A stretch of DNA of 64,000 nt from Thiobius zoothamnicola (GCA_963678215.1 OY782758.1:1612001-1676000); one strand, 5' to 3'; positions 9,691 through 18,390 are shown, numbered from the stretch's first letter. Numbers and translations are program-made. Notes: generated by a model from the letters alone, not told the origin.

Positions 9691-10500
9691 CTAGCTCGCT
9701 AATGCGGTCGGCGTGGCTGACGTTTGAGCCTGATGGCGGCGGTCAATTTCACCCGCCAACGCCAAATAGCTCATGGAGCCACGCGAGCTTTTATCGTAGA
9801 GAAGAGCGGGCAGACCATGGCTTGGTGCCTCAGCGACCCGGACATTACGAGGGATAATGGTATGCAGCACTTTGTCGCCAAAATGTTCAATCAACTGAGC
9901 GGAAACCTGATTCGCCAGATTATTACGCGGATCGTGCATGGTGCGCACAATGCCCTCAATTTCCAACTCAGGATTACGATGATCCTTGATTTGCTGAATG
10001 GTGCTCAATAAGGCGGACAAGCCTTCCAGCGCATAATATTCCGTCTGGATCGGCACCAACACGGTATCCGCCGCGACCAGAGCATTCACCGTCAGCATGC
10101 TGAGCGAAGGCGGACAATCAATCAGGATGTCGTCATATTCCGCCTTCAACGCTTCCAAAGCCGAAGATAAGCGCTTATCCCGCAGCGGATCTTCCAATAA
10201 CTGCACTTCAGCCACGGTTAAATCACCATTCGCTGGCAAAACATCAAACAAGCCACCTGCGCCTGCCTGTATCACGGAGCGCGCGGACGCCTTATCCAGC
10301 AGCAGGTCCAACACAGACGATGTAATCTGATGCTTGTCCACCCCGCACCCCATGGTCGCATTACCTTGCGGATCAAGATCCACCAACAAAATACGTTTTT
10401 TCATGTCAGCCAACGAAGCCGCCAGATTCACCGCTGTCGTGGTTTTCCCCACGCCACCCTTTTGATTGGCGATAGCAACAATGCGACCCATCTGATTCAT
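9691..10500 (-). CDS. parA: ParA family chromosome-partitioning ATPase
   Basis: Deviant-Walker ATPase (ParA/Soj) that positions chromosome origins together with ParB. The N-terminus has IANQKGGVGKTTTAVNLAA, followed by LLVDLDPQGNATMG and ILIDCPPSLSMLTVNAL, and the C-terminus is complete (about 269 residues). The open frame reaches a TTG at 10509; the ATG at 10500 or the one at 10491 is a more likely start. It lies 29 bases after rsmG, as in the usual gidA-gidB-parA-parB order. No parB follows: the next gene is aceE, beyond 188 bases. Confidence 0.9.
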   Translation of the reverse strand: MNQMGRIVAIANQKGGVGKTTTAVNLAASLADMKKRILLVDLDPQGNATMGCGVDKHQITSSVLDLLLDKASARSVIQAGAGGLFDVLPANGDLTVAEVQLLEDPLRDKRLSSALEALKAEYDDILIDCPPSLSMLTVNALVAADTVLVPIQTEYYALEGLSALLSTIQQIKDHRNPELEIEGIVRTMHDPRNNLANQVSAQLIEHFGDKVLHTIIPRNVRVAEAPSHGLPALLYDKSSRGSMSYLALAGEIDRRHQAQTSATPTALAS

Positions 10501-10529
10501 CTTACTCAAGGTTAAATGGCCGTATCATA

Positions 10530-11186
10530 TCAACTTCGCTTGAAAATCCGTAACAAATGTCGTTGCAGATCATGCCTCGGCGTTTGCAACTCAATCACCT
10601 CGCATCGCATATCCTCGGGCAATGGCTCCCGCTTCAACTCATCCAGACCGGCCTTCATCGCCGCCCACTGACCATCCGCTGCGATCAAATGCCGGGTCAA
10701 ATCCATCATCCGATGCACATCAGCGAACGCGCGCGATGTAATCGTCTGAAACCCTTCATCCCGATAGGTCTCAACCCGGCTGTGCGCAATGCTGACATGA
10801 CGCAACCCCAACTCAGCGACAGCCTGTTGCATAAACCGTGTTTTCTTACCATTGGCATCCAACAAAACATACACCCAATCGGGTCGGGCGATCGCCAACG
10901 GAATACCCGGCAAACCCGCGCCTGCGCCAACATCCAACACTCTTGGCCCACGAACCCAAGGCAAAATCGACAGACTATCCAGCAATTGGCGCTCAACCAT
11001 TTGCGCCGGATCGCGCACCGCCGTCAAATTGAATACCCGGTTCCACTGATTCAGCAAGGCAAGATAAGCCACCAAATCGGCTTGCTGTTGGGATGACAGA
11101 GGCATATCCATCAAATCCAATCCCTGGGACAACGCTGTCCGCCATTGTTGAATCCGTGAGTTTTGTGATTGAGATGATGTCATCAT
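10530..11186 (-). CDS. rsmG: 16S rRNA (guanine527-N7)-methyltransferase RsmG
   Basis: SAM-dependent methyltransferase that makes m7G527 in 16S rRNA. Motifs: LLNQWNRVFNLTAVRDPAQMV, then the SAM site VLDVGAGAGLPGIPLAI, and SRAFADVHRMMDL. The frame opens at a TTG (11198), but the ATG pair at 11186/11183 is a better start, giving about 218 residues. Forms a two-gene unit with parA. The usual upstream neighbour mnmG (gidA) is absent; upstream lies a divergent transporter pseudogene. Confidence 0.93.
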   Translation of the reverse strand: MMTSSQSQNSRIQQWRTALSQGLDLMDMPLSSQQQADLVAYLALLNQWNRVFNLTAVRDPAQMVERQLLDSLSILPWVRGPRVLDVGAGAGLPGIPLAIARPDWVYVLLDANGKKTRFMQQAVAELGLRHVSIAHSRVETYRDEGFQTITSRAFADVHRMMDLTRHLIAADGQWAAMKAGLDELKREPLPEDMRCEVIELQTPRHDLQRHLLRIFKRS

Positions 11187-11466
11187 GAACGTAAGCAAAC
11201 CACTTTATGCAGGAAATTGATCAGAAGACGGGAGTCATTAGACATCAGCGTACATTCTGAAGACAAACGAGATAACCCGATTACCGCTCACCTTCAACCG
11301 TCCCCCAATGCACTGGGGCATGTGATCTCAATCCTTTACGCAGGATCGTCCGTAGCCATGAGACAGCGGGAATGAAAAACTGAATTGCCACACCAGTTTG
11401 AATCGCGCCCGGCAAAACACCCAACAGACTTGCTATGATCCCGACTTACCCATAAATACCAAATCC

Positions 11467-12615
11467 ATGCCTGCCAATACCACCCCGCAGCCCGAACGCT
11501 TTCTCTGGCTACTGACTTTTGCCGCCTCTCTGGGCTTTGCCACCTGGCATGCGCTGTTAAATAACTTCGCTATCGAGAAGGCAGGATTCACTGGCGTTGA
11601 AATCGGCATTCTGCAAAGCCTGCGCGAAGTGCCCGGCTTCCTGGCGTTCACCACCATTTTCCTATTGTGGGTATTACGCGAACAGACATTCGCCGTATTA
11701 TCTATCCTGATTCTTGGCGCAGGCGTGGCGCTCACCGGCTTCCTACCCGATGAATACGCCTTCTACGCCACCACGGTCTTGATGTCCGTCGGCTTCCACT
11801 ACTTCCATACCGTCAAAAAATCACTCGCGCTGCAATGGGTCACACCGGAACGCGCCGCCATCACATTAGGACATCTGTCCGCCGCGAATTCGTATGCCGC
11901 CATAGCGGCTTTTATCCTGATCTGGCTCAGCCTGACCATTTTGCAGGTTGATTATCAATGGCTGTACCTGATCGCCGGATCAGCCTGCATCCTGCTCGCC
12001 ATCTATGCCTAGCGGGTCTTTCCACGCTTCACCCACCATCACCCACAACACAAGCACCTGCTATTACGCAAACGATACTGGCTGTATTACGCCTTGGTAT
12101 TCATGAGCGGCGCGCGCCGACAAATTTTCATCGTATTCGCAGGATTTCTGATGGTGGAGAAATTCGGCTATACGGCGGCTGACATCGCCCTGCTATTCCT
12201 GCTCAACCACACAATCAATGCCTGGGCAGCGCCCCGTGTGGGTAAAATCGTCGCTCACTGGGGAGAACGCCGCGCCTTAACCTTTGAATATATCGGCCTG
12301 ATCGCTTTATTCGTCAGTTATGCCTTTGTCGAAACCGCCTGGCTGGCGGCCTGTTTATATGTGATTGATCACTTACTGTTCGCTTTGGCAATTGCGATTG
12401 AAAGTTACTTCAAGAAAATCGCCGATCCCAAAGACATCGCCTCGACTGCTGGCGTATCCTTCACCATCAACCACATTGCCGCCGTGCTGATTCCGGTCTT
12501 GTTCGGTTTTATCTGGATCCAATCTCACGCCGCCGTTTTCATCCTCGGCGCTTTGATGGCTGGTGTATCCCTGATGCTGGCGCGATCTATGCCATCCAAC
12601 CCAGTTAAAGGATAA
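11467..12615 (+). pseudogene. MFS transporter interrupted by an in-frame amber codon
   Basis: Reading from the ATG at 11467 gives a major-facilitator-type membrane protein (PERFLWLLTFAASLGFATWH, repeated hydrophobic segments, REVPGF loop). It stops at a TAG at 12010-12012, after ILLAIYA. The same frame continues without another stop as RVFPRFTHHHPQHKHLLLRK and then six or so more membrane segments, to a stop at 12613. The two halves together are about 382 codons, the size of a 12-segment MFS carrier. One base change (for example to a Gln, Lys or Trp codon) restores the gene. The substrate cannot be told. Either a recent nonsense mutation, a read-through case, or a sequence error. Confidence 0.8.
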
Positions 12616-12639
12616 GTAACCCAAATAACGTTTGACTCA

Positions 12640-12745
12640 CTATCCAGAGTGATAGCGACACGCAATAACCGTTATGTCGCTATCCGTAACAACATAAACC
12701 AACCGATGCGTCTCATCGATCCGTCGTGACCAAAATAAGGCGTCG
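12640..12745 (-). pseudogene. Remnant of a YoeB-family toxin gene (C-terminal third)
   Basis: The minus strand encodes FWSRRIDETHRLVY and then VVTDSDITVIACRYH before a TAG at 12640-12642. This is the conserved C-terminus of YoeB/Txe mRNA interferases (WSRRI...HRLVY...CRYH). Nothing upstream extends the frame to a start. The sequence beyond about 12750 turns into a degenerate copy of the dispersed palindromic repeat seen at 17547, with GGATGACGGGCAGGAATGAC. No YefM antitoxin is present. The piece is too short for a functional toxin. Confidence 0.75.
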
Positions 12746-12876
12746 CCATACCTGCTCTCCGCCTACGCGAGGATGACGGGCAGGAATGACAGATACGCCT
12801 CTCTCATGATCCGGCAATACAGAAAACCCCCGACGACATACCAGCTAATACCTCAGACTGATGCGCCGGGATCCGC

Positions 12877-13323
12877 TCAACGCGTGTAGAACTTTTGCTC
12901 AAACCAGGCATTCAGCGGGTAAAAAGTCTCTGTTGGCACAAACTCAACGTCGAAAAGCAAATGATCGCGATCCGCCACGGGAAAATCCGCAATATAATAG
13001 ATCGCTTTACCACCATCCTCACGCACCTCGCGCATCGGAATATCACGCTGAATATGCCCCGTCAGCGAACGCGCGATTAACTTAATCTGCCCGGCCACCG
13101 CCTGACTCCCCACCCCATCCTCAGCCAGCTTACGCACGGCGATATTGATCAACCCGCGACTCTTGCTGCGCTGAATGTCATAGGCCCTGGCCACTTTACG
13201 ATCGAGCATATCCGTGGTCGTCGCATTGTGATGGATGACATAATCGCCGACCCGCGTGCTGTTCTCCGCCCAGGCGCTAATTGAAAACAGCAAGCTGGCC
13301 AGAATAATAATGATTTTTTTCAT
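12877..13323 (-). CDS. DUF4426-type secreted protein
   Basis: Start chosen at the ATG at 13323, preceded by GGAGAGG; a longer open frame is not supported. The protein (148 residues) has a signal peptide (MKKIIIILASLLFSISAWA, cut after AWA) and a mature part with the pattern of DUF4426 proteins: GDYVIHHNATTTDML, ARAYDIQRSKSRGLINIAV, and DFPVADRDHLLFDVEF near the end. These are small periplasmic proteins of gammaproteobacteria with no known function. It stands alone, facing away from the porin cluster. Confidence 0.7.
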   Translation of the reverse strand: MKKIIIILASLLFSISAWAENSTRVGDYVIHHNATTTDMLDRKVARAYDIQRSKSRGLINIAVRKLAEDGVGSQAVAGQIKLIARSLTGHIQRDIPMREVREDGGKAIYYIADFPVADRDHLLFDVEFVPTETFYPLNAWFEQKFYTR

Positions 13324-13661
13324 GAAGACCTCTCCTACTTTGGTTGTAATACAGCTTGGACGCATCCCGTCAAATGTCCATATCAAATGATCGGATCCAA
13401 GCCGAATCGCCAGTATAAACAAAAGATCAAGCGCCAACCCAGACCAATTTCAACCGGGAATCCTCAGTTGGAAGGCCAAAGTGTGCGTTTGCGGTGGCGC
13501 AGGACAAGGCATAAAGCCTCCAACCAGTAATTGTTGCCAAAAAACAACAATCATAGCCGCTGTCACTTTTTTACAAAAAAGTGTTGCATGACGCTCACCC
13601 ACTCACTTATCATCACCCCACACTATTTTTCTGTTTATTCTTACTGCGGGAGATCCCAACC
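13324..13661. promoter_or_regulatory. Divergent control region between DUF4426 gene and porin 1
   Basis: 338 bases without a gene. It holds two compact inverted repeats: ATTGTTG/CAACAAT at 13529-13551, and a nearly perfect 20-base palindrome CACTTTTTTacAAAAAAGTG (13564-13583) about 80 bases before the porin ATG. Either may be an operator or leader hairpin; no regulator can be named. Confidence 0.4.
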
Positions 13662-14711
13662 ATGCATAAAAAACTGATTTCACTGGCTGTCGCCGCCGCT
13701 TTCGCCGCGCCTGCCGCGATGGCTGAAGTCGCTGTTTACGGCAAAGTCCACATGGACATCGTATCCACTGATTCTTCAACAGAAGAGAACATTGAAGTCA
13801 CTTCAAATGCTTCTCGTTTGGGCTTCAAAGGCTCCGAAGACTTGGGCAATGGCCTGAAAGCGATTTTCAAATATGAAATGACTTATTCAGGAGTTGATGA
13901 CAACAATGACGGTACGTCTGTAACCACTTCCATTGGCGGTGCACGTAACTCTTACATCGGCCTGTCCGGCAGTTTTGGTACCGTCCTGATTGGTCGCCAT
14001 GACACCCCCGCCAAGTCAGCCTACTATGCCGCTGGTAATGATCATTTAGGCGACTCTATCATTGACCTGAACAAAATTGGCTTTGCTGAAAGACGCGTCT
14101 CCAACGCAATCGCTTATGTTTCACCCAACTTCTCCGGCGTACGGTTTGCAGCAGCGATCGTTCCAGGCGAGCAAGATGGTCAAGGCAACAATGATGAAAA
14201 CGGCTTAATGGACAGCTACTCTCTGGGCGTGATGTATCAAGGCCATGGCGTTAAAGCGGGCTTGGGTTACGAGGCAATTGCTGATAACACTGGCAATACC
14301 GACAACAATGACGACAAGTTGTTGCAAATTGGCGCCAGCTACACTTTCATGAAGAATTACACTGTTGGCGCAACTTACGAAGATCGTAAGAATATCAACT
14401 TCAGCCGCACTGATGCTGATGCTGCTGGCAATACTACCAACCTCAACGACAGAGATGGCACAACTTGGGCTATCTCAGGTAAAGCCAAGTTCGGTAACAA
14501 TGCTGTGATTGTCAACTATGGCAATACAGAGGAAGAACAAACCACGGCAGCAGGGGTAACCTCAACAAGCGTTGACACCGCTCACATGGGCATTGGCTTC
14601 CATCACACCATGAGCAAGCGCACCAGCGCCTATGTCGCCTATAAAAACTCCGATCCAGATGGTGGCGACAGCACAGATCAACTTGCAGTGGGCATGATTC
14701 ACAAGTTCTGA
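13662..14711 (+). CDS. Outer-membrane porin 1
   Basis: A 349-residue 16-strand-type general porin. The signal peptide HKKLISLAVAAAFAAPAAMA is followed by the mature start EVAVYGKVHMDIV, the usual first beta strand of Gram-negative trimeric porins. SRLGFKGSEDLGNGLKAIFKYEM and IGLSGSFGTVLIGRHDTPAK match porin strands 2-5 and the eyelet loop region. The C-terminus QLAVGMIHKF ends in Phe, the outer-membrane assembly signal. Start chosen at the ATG at 13662 behind CGGGAGA. First of three tandem paralogues; its upstream region is not shared with the other two. Has its own terminator at 14745. Confidence 0.93.
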   Translation: MHKKLISLAVAAAFAAPAAMAEVAVYGKVHMDIVSTDSSTEENIEVTSNASRLGFKGSEDLGNGLKAIFKYEMTYSGVDDNNDGTSVTTSIGGARNSYIGLSGSFGTVLIGRHDTPAKSAYYAAGNDHLGDSIIDLNKIGFAERRVSNAIAYVSPNFSGVRFAAAIVPGEQDGQGNNDENGLMDSYSLGVMYQGHGVKAGLGYEAIADNTGNTDNNDDKLLQIGASYTFMKNYTVGATYEDRKNINFSRTDADAAGNTTNLNDRDGTTWAISGKAKFGNNAVIVNYGNTEEEQTTAAGVTSTSVDTAHMGIGFHHTMSKRTSAYVAYKNSDPDGGDSTDQLAVGMIHKF

Positions 14712-14744
14712 TTGATGCCTTTTTAGAATCAATCACATTGTGAT

Positions 14745-14774
14745 AAAAAACGGGGCTATTCAGCCCCGTTTTTT
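14745..14774 (+). terminator. Rho-independent terminator of porin 1
   Basis: AAAAACGGGGCT-att-CAGCCCCG followed by six T residues, 34 bases after the stop. The sequence is almost identical to the one after porin 2, so gene and terminator were duplicated together. Confidence 0.9.
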
Positions 14775-14861
14775 ATGCAAAGGCATTCAACCATGCACCA
14801 CGTTGAATGTGGCATAAAAACAACGCCATATAACACTTGTGTGTTTCCCGCAAAAAACCAC

Positions 14862-14891
14862 TTGCATCCGACGCATGGAAATCCCTATCAT
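14862..14891 (+). promoter_or_regulatory. Candidate sigma-70 promoter of porin 2
   Basis: TTGCAT (14862) and TATCAT (14886) with an 18-base spacer. The same boxes and spacer occur before porin 3 (16240-16269). A start near 14898 would place the 5' end just ahead of the leader stem at 14913. Confidence 0.5.
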
Positions 14892-14912
14892 CCGAGTGAC
14901 ACGGATACCACA

Positions 14913-15029
14913 GTAACTGTTCAGCTCACCCCTATCAGGCTGGAGTTCAAGAAAAAGGCGCTGTTTACAAATGCAAATAAGCACTTTTGAAGCAGAAATC
15001 GGGCGGATAGGGGTAAGCTGAATCGTTAC
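14913..15029 (+). other. Long leader stem-loop upstream of porin 2
   Basis: Arm 14913-14938 (begins GTAACTGTTCAG) is complementary over about 22 of 26 bases to arm 15004-15029 (ends GAATCGTTAC), enclosing about 65 bases. It lies between the candidate promoter and the ribosome binding site. The porin 3 leader has the same structure with different arm sequences, which suggests RNA-level selection. Confidence 0.5.
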
Positions 15030-15069
15030 CCCTTTACTTCATTTTTGACCTTAAATTCAGGAGAACCTA

Positions 15070-16089
15070 ATGAGCAAGAAGTTGATCGTGCTGGCTGTTG
15101 CAGCCGTATTCTCAGCACCCGCCGCGATGGCGGACGTGATGGTGTATGGCAGCATACACATGGATATCCGCGCAAACGATGAAGGCAATTCCACCCAAAA
15201 CACCACCGTCAACAATAACGGCTCCTCTCTGGGCTTCAAAGGCGCTGAAGATTTGGGCAATGGCCTGAAAGCCATTTTCAAATATGACATGACCTACTCA
15301 GGACTCGATAGTGCAACCGCCATCGGTGATGCGAATGACTCCTACATCGGTCTGACCGGCAGTTTCGGCACCTTCCTGGTGGGTCGTCACAACACCCCGG
15401 CCAAATCAGCCTACTATGCTTCTGGCAACGACCATTTGGGCGACTCCATCATTGATCTGAACGAGATTGGCTTCACTGAAAGACGTGTCAGCAATGCAAT
15501 CGCTTATGTTTCACCCAATTTCTCCGGTGTCCGCATCGCTGCGGCGATCGTACCTGGCGAGCAATCTGGCGCTGACGACACCACTGATGAAAACGGCCTG
15601 ATGGACAGCTATTCTCTCGGCGTGATGTATCAAGGCCATGGTGTTAAAGCGGGCTTGGGTTACGAAAGTATTGGTGATCAAAAAACCACTACTGCTGCTA
15701 ACGGAACCACCACTATCACCAATGGAAACAACAATTATGACGCCACAACACTGCATATCGGTGCCAGCTATACCTTCATGAGCAATTACACGGTTGGCGT
15801 TCAATATAGCAATGAAGATAACTATGATCATGCTGACGGCGACGAAAGAACCACCTTCGCGCTGGCTGGTAAAGCCCAATTCGGCAACAACGCCATTATC
15901 CTCAACTATGGCGATACCGAAACCGAATCCAACACGGCTGCAAACAACGCTGAAGCAACCCACATGGGTATCGGCTTCCATCACACCATGAGCAAACGCA
16001 CCAGCGCTTATGTCGCCTACAAAAATGTTGATCCAGATGGCGGTGACAGCACGGATCAATTCGCAGTGGGCATGATTCACAATTTCTGA
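15070..16089 (+). CDS. Outer-membrane porin 2
   Basis: A 339-residue porin with signal peptide SKKLIVLAVAAVFSAPAAMA and mature start DVMVYGSIHMDIR. It has strand motifs GSSLGFKGAEDLGNGLKA and IGLTGSFGTFLVGRHNTPAK and a C-terminal QFAVGMIHNF ending in Phe. The region from RVSNAIAYVSPNFSGVR to YQGHGVKAGLGYE is nearly identical to porin 1; the main differences are in surface loops (for example TTTAANGTTTITNGNNN). Start supported by AGGAG at 15059-15063. Likely the same transport role as its neighbours, with different surface loops and a separate, structured leader. Confidence 0.93.
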   Translation: MSKKLIVLAVAAVFSAPAAMADVMVYGSIHMDIRANDEGNSTQNTTVNNNGSSLGFKGAEDLGNGLKAIFKYDMTYSGLDSATAIGDANDSYIGLTGSFGTFLVGRHNTPAKSAYYASGNDHLGDSIIDLNEIGFTERRVSNAIAYVSPNFSGVRIAAAIVPGEQSGADDTTDENGLMDSYSLGVMYQGHGVKAGLGYESIGDQKTTTAANGTTTITNGNNNYDATTLHIGASYTFMSNYTVGVQYSNEDNYDHADGDERTTFALAGKAQFGNNAIILNYGDTETESNTAANNAEATHMGIGFHHTMSKRTSAYVAYKNVDPDGGDSTDQFAVGMIHNF

Positions 16090-16127
16090 TTGATACCTTT
16101 TTAGGACCAATCGCATTGTGATAAAGA

Positions 16128-16153
16128 ACGGGGCTATATCAGCCCCGTTTTTT
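16128..16153 (+). terminator. Rho-independent terminator of porin 2
   Basis: ACGGGGCT-atat-CAGCCCCG followed by six T residues, a copy of the porin 1 terminator. Confidence 0.9.
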
Positions 16154-16239
16154 ATGCATCAGCTTACAATAAAATCCCACTTCGCTGTTGCGTAAAAGCG
16201 ACACTATATGACACTTGTGTGTTTCCTGCAAAAAACCAC

Positions 16240-16269
16240 TTGCATCCGACGCATGGAAATCCCTATCAT
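16240..16269 (+). promoter_or_regulatory. Candidate sigma-70 promoter of porin 3
   Basis: TTGCAT (16240) and TATCAT (16264), 18-base spacer, in a block almost identical to that before porin 2. Its conservation while the flanks diverge supports function. Confidence 0.5.
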
Positions 16270-16292
16270 CCGAGTGACATGGATACCACAAT

Positions 16293-16406
16293 AACTATTC
16301 AGGTTATCCTTGTCAGACTCGAGTTCAAGAAAAAGGCGTGGTTTACGGGTGTCAATGAGCACTGCTGACGCAGAAATCGGGACTGACAGAGGTGAACTGG
16401 ATAGTT
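16293..16406 (+). other. Long leader stem-loop upstream of porin 3
   Basis: Arm 16293-16316 (AACTATTCAG...) pairs with arm 16383-16406 (...GGATAGTT): of 24 positions about 18 are Watson-Crick, 4 G-U and 2 mismatched. Arm bases differ from those of porin 2, yet pairing is kept. Confidence 0.5.
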
Positions 16407-16449
16407 ACCCCTTTACTTCGTTTTTTGACCTTAAATTTGGGAGAATCCA

Positions 16450-17469
16450 ATGAACAAGAAATTGATCGCGCTGGCTGTTGCAGCGGCATTCTCAGCTCCC
16501 GTCACGATGGCGGACATGATGGTGTATGGCAGCATACACATGGATATCCGCGGCATGGATAATGGCAATTCCAACAAAAACACCACCGTCAACAATAACG
16601 GTTCTTCTTTGGGCTTCAAAGGTTTTGAGGATTTGGGCAATGGCCTGAAAACCATTTTCAAATATGACATGACCTACTCAGGACTCGACAGCGCAACCGC
16701 TATCGGCAGTGCGAATGACTCCTACATCGGTCTGACCGGCGGTTTCGGCACCTTCCTGGTGGGTCGTCACAACACCCCGGCCAAATCAGCCTACTATGCC
16801 GCTGGCAATGACCACCTGGACGATTCCATTATTGACTTTAACGCCATCGGTTTTACCGAAAACCGGGTCAGCAATGCGGTCGCTTATGTCTCACCTAACC
16901 TGTCCGGCATTAAATTCGCCGCCGCCGTCATGCCCGGCGAACAATCTGGTGCCAACAACAATACTGACGAAAACGGTTTCATGGACAGCTATTCTCTGGG
17001 CTTGATGTACAAAGGTTATGGTGTCAGAGCTGGTGTGGGCTATGAAGTGCTCGGCGACACAACAACCTCAAGCGCAGAGAATAATGACATCAAAACACTG
17101 CAAATGGGTGCCAGCTACACTTTCCGAAACAATTACACCATAGGCGCACAGTACAGCAACGATGACAACTGCGGCAGCCTGAACGGCAACAGTTGTGACT
17201 CCAATACCGATGGTTCAGAAAGAACCACCTGGGCCATTGCCGGTAAAGCCCAATTCGGCAACAACGCCATTATCGCCAACTATGGCAACACCCAATTGGA
17301 AAACAATGCCGGCGTCACCGACATTGACACCAATCATATTGGCATTGCGCTTGAGCACACCATGAGCAAGCGCACCAATGTGTATGTGGCGTTTAAAAAT
17401 CAGGACTCTGAACCAAGCGCTGGCGAAGATCTTGACCAACTGGCGGTCGGTATGATTCATAAGTTCTGA
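16450..17469 (+). CDS. Outer-membrane porin 3
   Basis: A 339-residue porin with signal peptide NKKLIALAVAAAFSAPVTMA and mature start DMMVYGSIHMDIR; it ends QLAVGMIHKF. It is closest to porin 2 in the N-terminal half and more diverged after RVSNAVAYVSPNLSG. Unlike the other two it has a loop with two cysteines (NCGSLNGNSCDSN, near residue 240), unusual for porins and able to form a small surface disulfide. It lacks the duplicated terminator of porins 1 and 2; transcription probably ends at the hairpin at 17651. Start behind GGGAG at 16439-16443. Confidence 0.92.
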   Translation: MNKKLIALAVAAAFSAPVTMADMMVYGSIHMDIRGMDNGNSNKNTTVNNNGSSLGFKGFEDLGNGLKTIFKYDMTYSGLDSATAIGSANDSYIGLTGGFGTFLVGRHNTPAKSAYYAAGNDHLDDSIIDFNAIGFTENRVSNAVAYVSPNLSGIKFAAAVMPGEQSGANNNTDENGFMDSYSLGLMYKGYGVRAGVGYEVLGDTTTSSAENNDIKTLQMGASYTFRNNYTIGAQYSNDDNCGSLNGNSCDSNTDGSERTTWAIAGKAQFGNNAIIANYGNTQLENNAGVTDIDTNHIGIALEHTMSKRTNVYVAFKNQDSEPSAGEDLDQLAVGMIHKF

Positions 17470-17546
17470 TCCCCCATTGGAGTGCCCCACCTAACGGGCA
17501 TGTAACCGGAAGTCTTTACGCTCCGAACAATAAAAAAGACGTATCT

Positions 17547-17620
17547 GTCATTCCCGCGCAGGCGGGAATCCATAGCATGATGGGCTTACCGGCATAGATT
17601 CCCGCCTGCGCGGGAATGAC
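17547..17620. repeat. Dispersed palindromic repeat
   Basis: GTCATTCCCGCGCAGGCGGG at 17547 is repeated inverted at 17598-17620 (GATTCCCGCCTGCGCGGGAA then TGAC), making a 74-base hairpin. Each half is itself palindromic. Degenerate relatives lie near 12750 and 48665. It is of the REP/short intergenic repeat kind found in many proteobacteria. Confidence 0.75.
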
Positions 17621-17650
17621 GACACACTTTTATTGATGTTGTTTAGCCAC

Positions 17651-17684
17651 AAAAACGGCGTTCCTTGGAACGCCGTTTTATTTT
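17651..17684. terminator. Bidirectional terminator between porin 3 and rpiA
   Basis: AAAAACGGCGTTCC-ttgg-AACGCCGTTTTATTTT: a GC-rich stem with A-run before and T-run after, suited to stop transcription from both convergent genes. Confidence 0.85.
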
Positions 17685-17727
17685 GCGGAAACGCGAAACT
17701 TCACCCCGCAAATTAAACCATGATCAA

Positions 17728-18390
17728 TTAATCAAGTTTAATTACTTGAGGCCCCTTCTCTGATCCCAGAATCAACACATCGGCAGGTCGATTGGCGAAT
17801 ATGCCGACCGTCACCACACCCACAATCTGGTTCACCGTCATCTCAAACCTGGCTGGCTCCATGATCTCCAGATCATGCACATCCAGAATCTGATTGCCAT
17901 TATCCGTGGTGAAGCCTTCTCTCAGTACGGGCCGTCCGCCCAACTTGACCAACTCACGCGCGACATAACTCCGCGCCATCGGGATCACTTCAACCGGTAA
18001 AGGAAAGCCGCCCAGCACATCCACCAATTTGCTGTGATCCGCGATGCAAATGAACTTTTTACTGGCGGCGGCAATGATCTTTTCCCGGGTCAAAGCACCA
18101 CCACCACCCTTGATCAACTGTAAATGGCGATTTGATTCATCGGCACCATCCACGTACACATCCAGTTCACCCGCCGCATTCAGGTCAACCACCTGGATGC
18201 CATGTGCTTTCAACCGCTCTGAAGAAGCTTCAGAACTGGAAGCGGCGCCTTCAAAACGTCCTTTGATGGACGCCAAGGCATCAATGAAGAAGTTGACGGT
18301 GGAACCTGTACCCACCCCGATAATGCCGTCATACGGAAGATAAGCCAATGCCGCCTCAGCCGCCTGTTGCTTTAATGTATTTTGATCCAT
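17728..18390 (-). CDS. rpiA: Ribose-5-phosphate isomerase A
   Basis: Interconverts ribose 5-phosphate and ribulose 5-phosphate in the pentose phosphate pathway. 220 residues, usual length. Family signatures: IGVGTGSTVNFFIDAL, SSSEASSERLKAHGI, the catalytic region DVYVDGADESNRHLQLIKGG, GALTREKIIAAASKKFICI and LVDVLGGFPLPVEVIPMA. Single gene, with its own terminator at 17651. Start is the ATG at 18390. Confidence 0.96.
   Translation of the reverse strand: MDQNTLKQQAAEAALAYLPYDGIIGVGTGSTVNFFIDALASIKGRFEGAASSSEASSERLKAHGIQVVDLNAAGELDVYVDGADESNRHLQLIKGGGGALTREKIIAAASKKFICIADHSKLVDVLGGFPLPVEVIPMARSYVARELVKLGGRPVLREGFTTDNGNQILDVHDLEIMEPARFEMTVNQIVGVVTVGIFANRPADVLILGSEKGPQVIKLD

Noticed and set aside
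12010..12012. TAG read as pyrrolysine or programmed read-through
   Set aside because: No supporting element seen and MFS carriers do not use it; a mutation or error is simpler.
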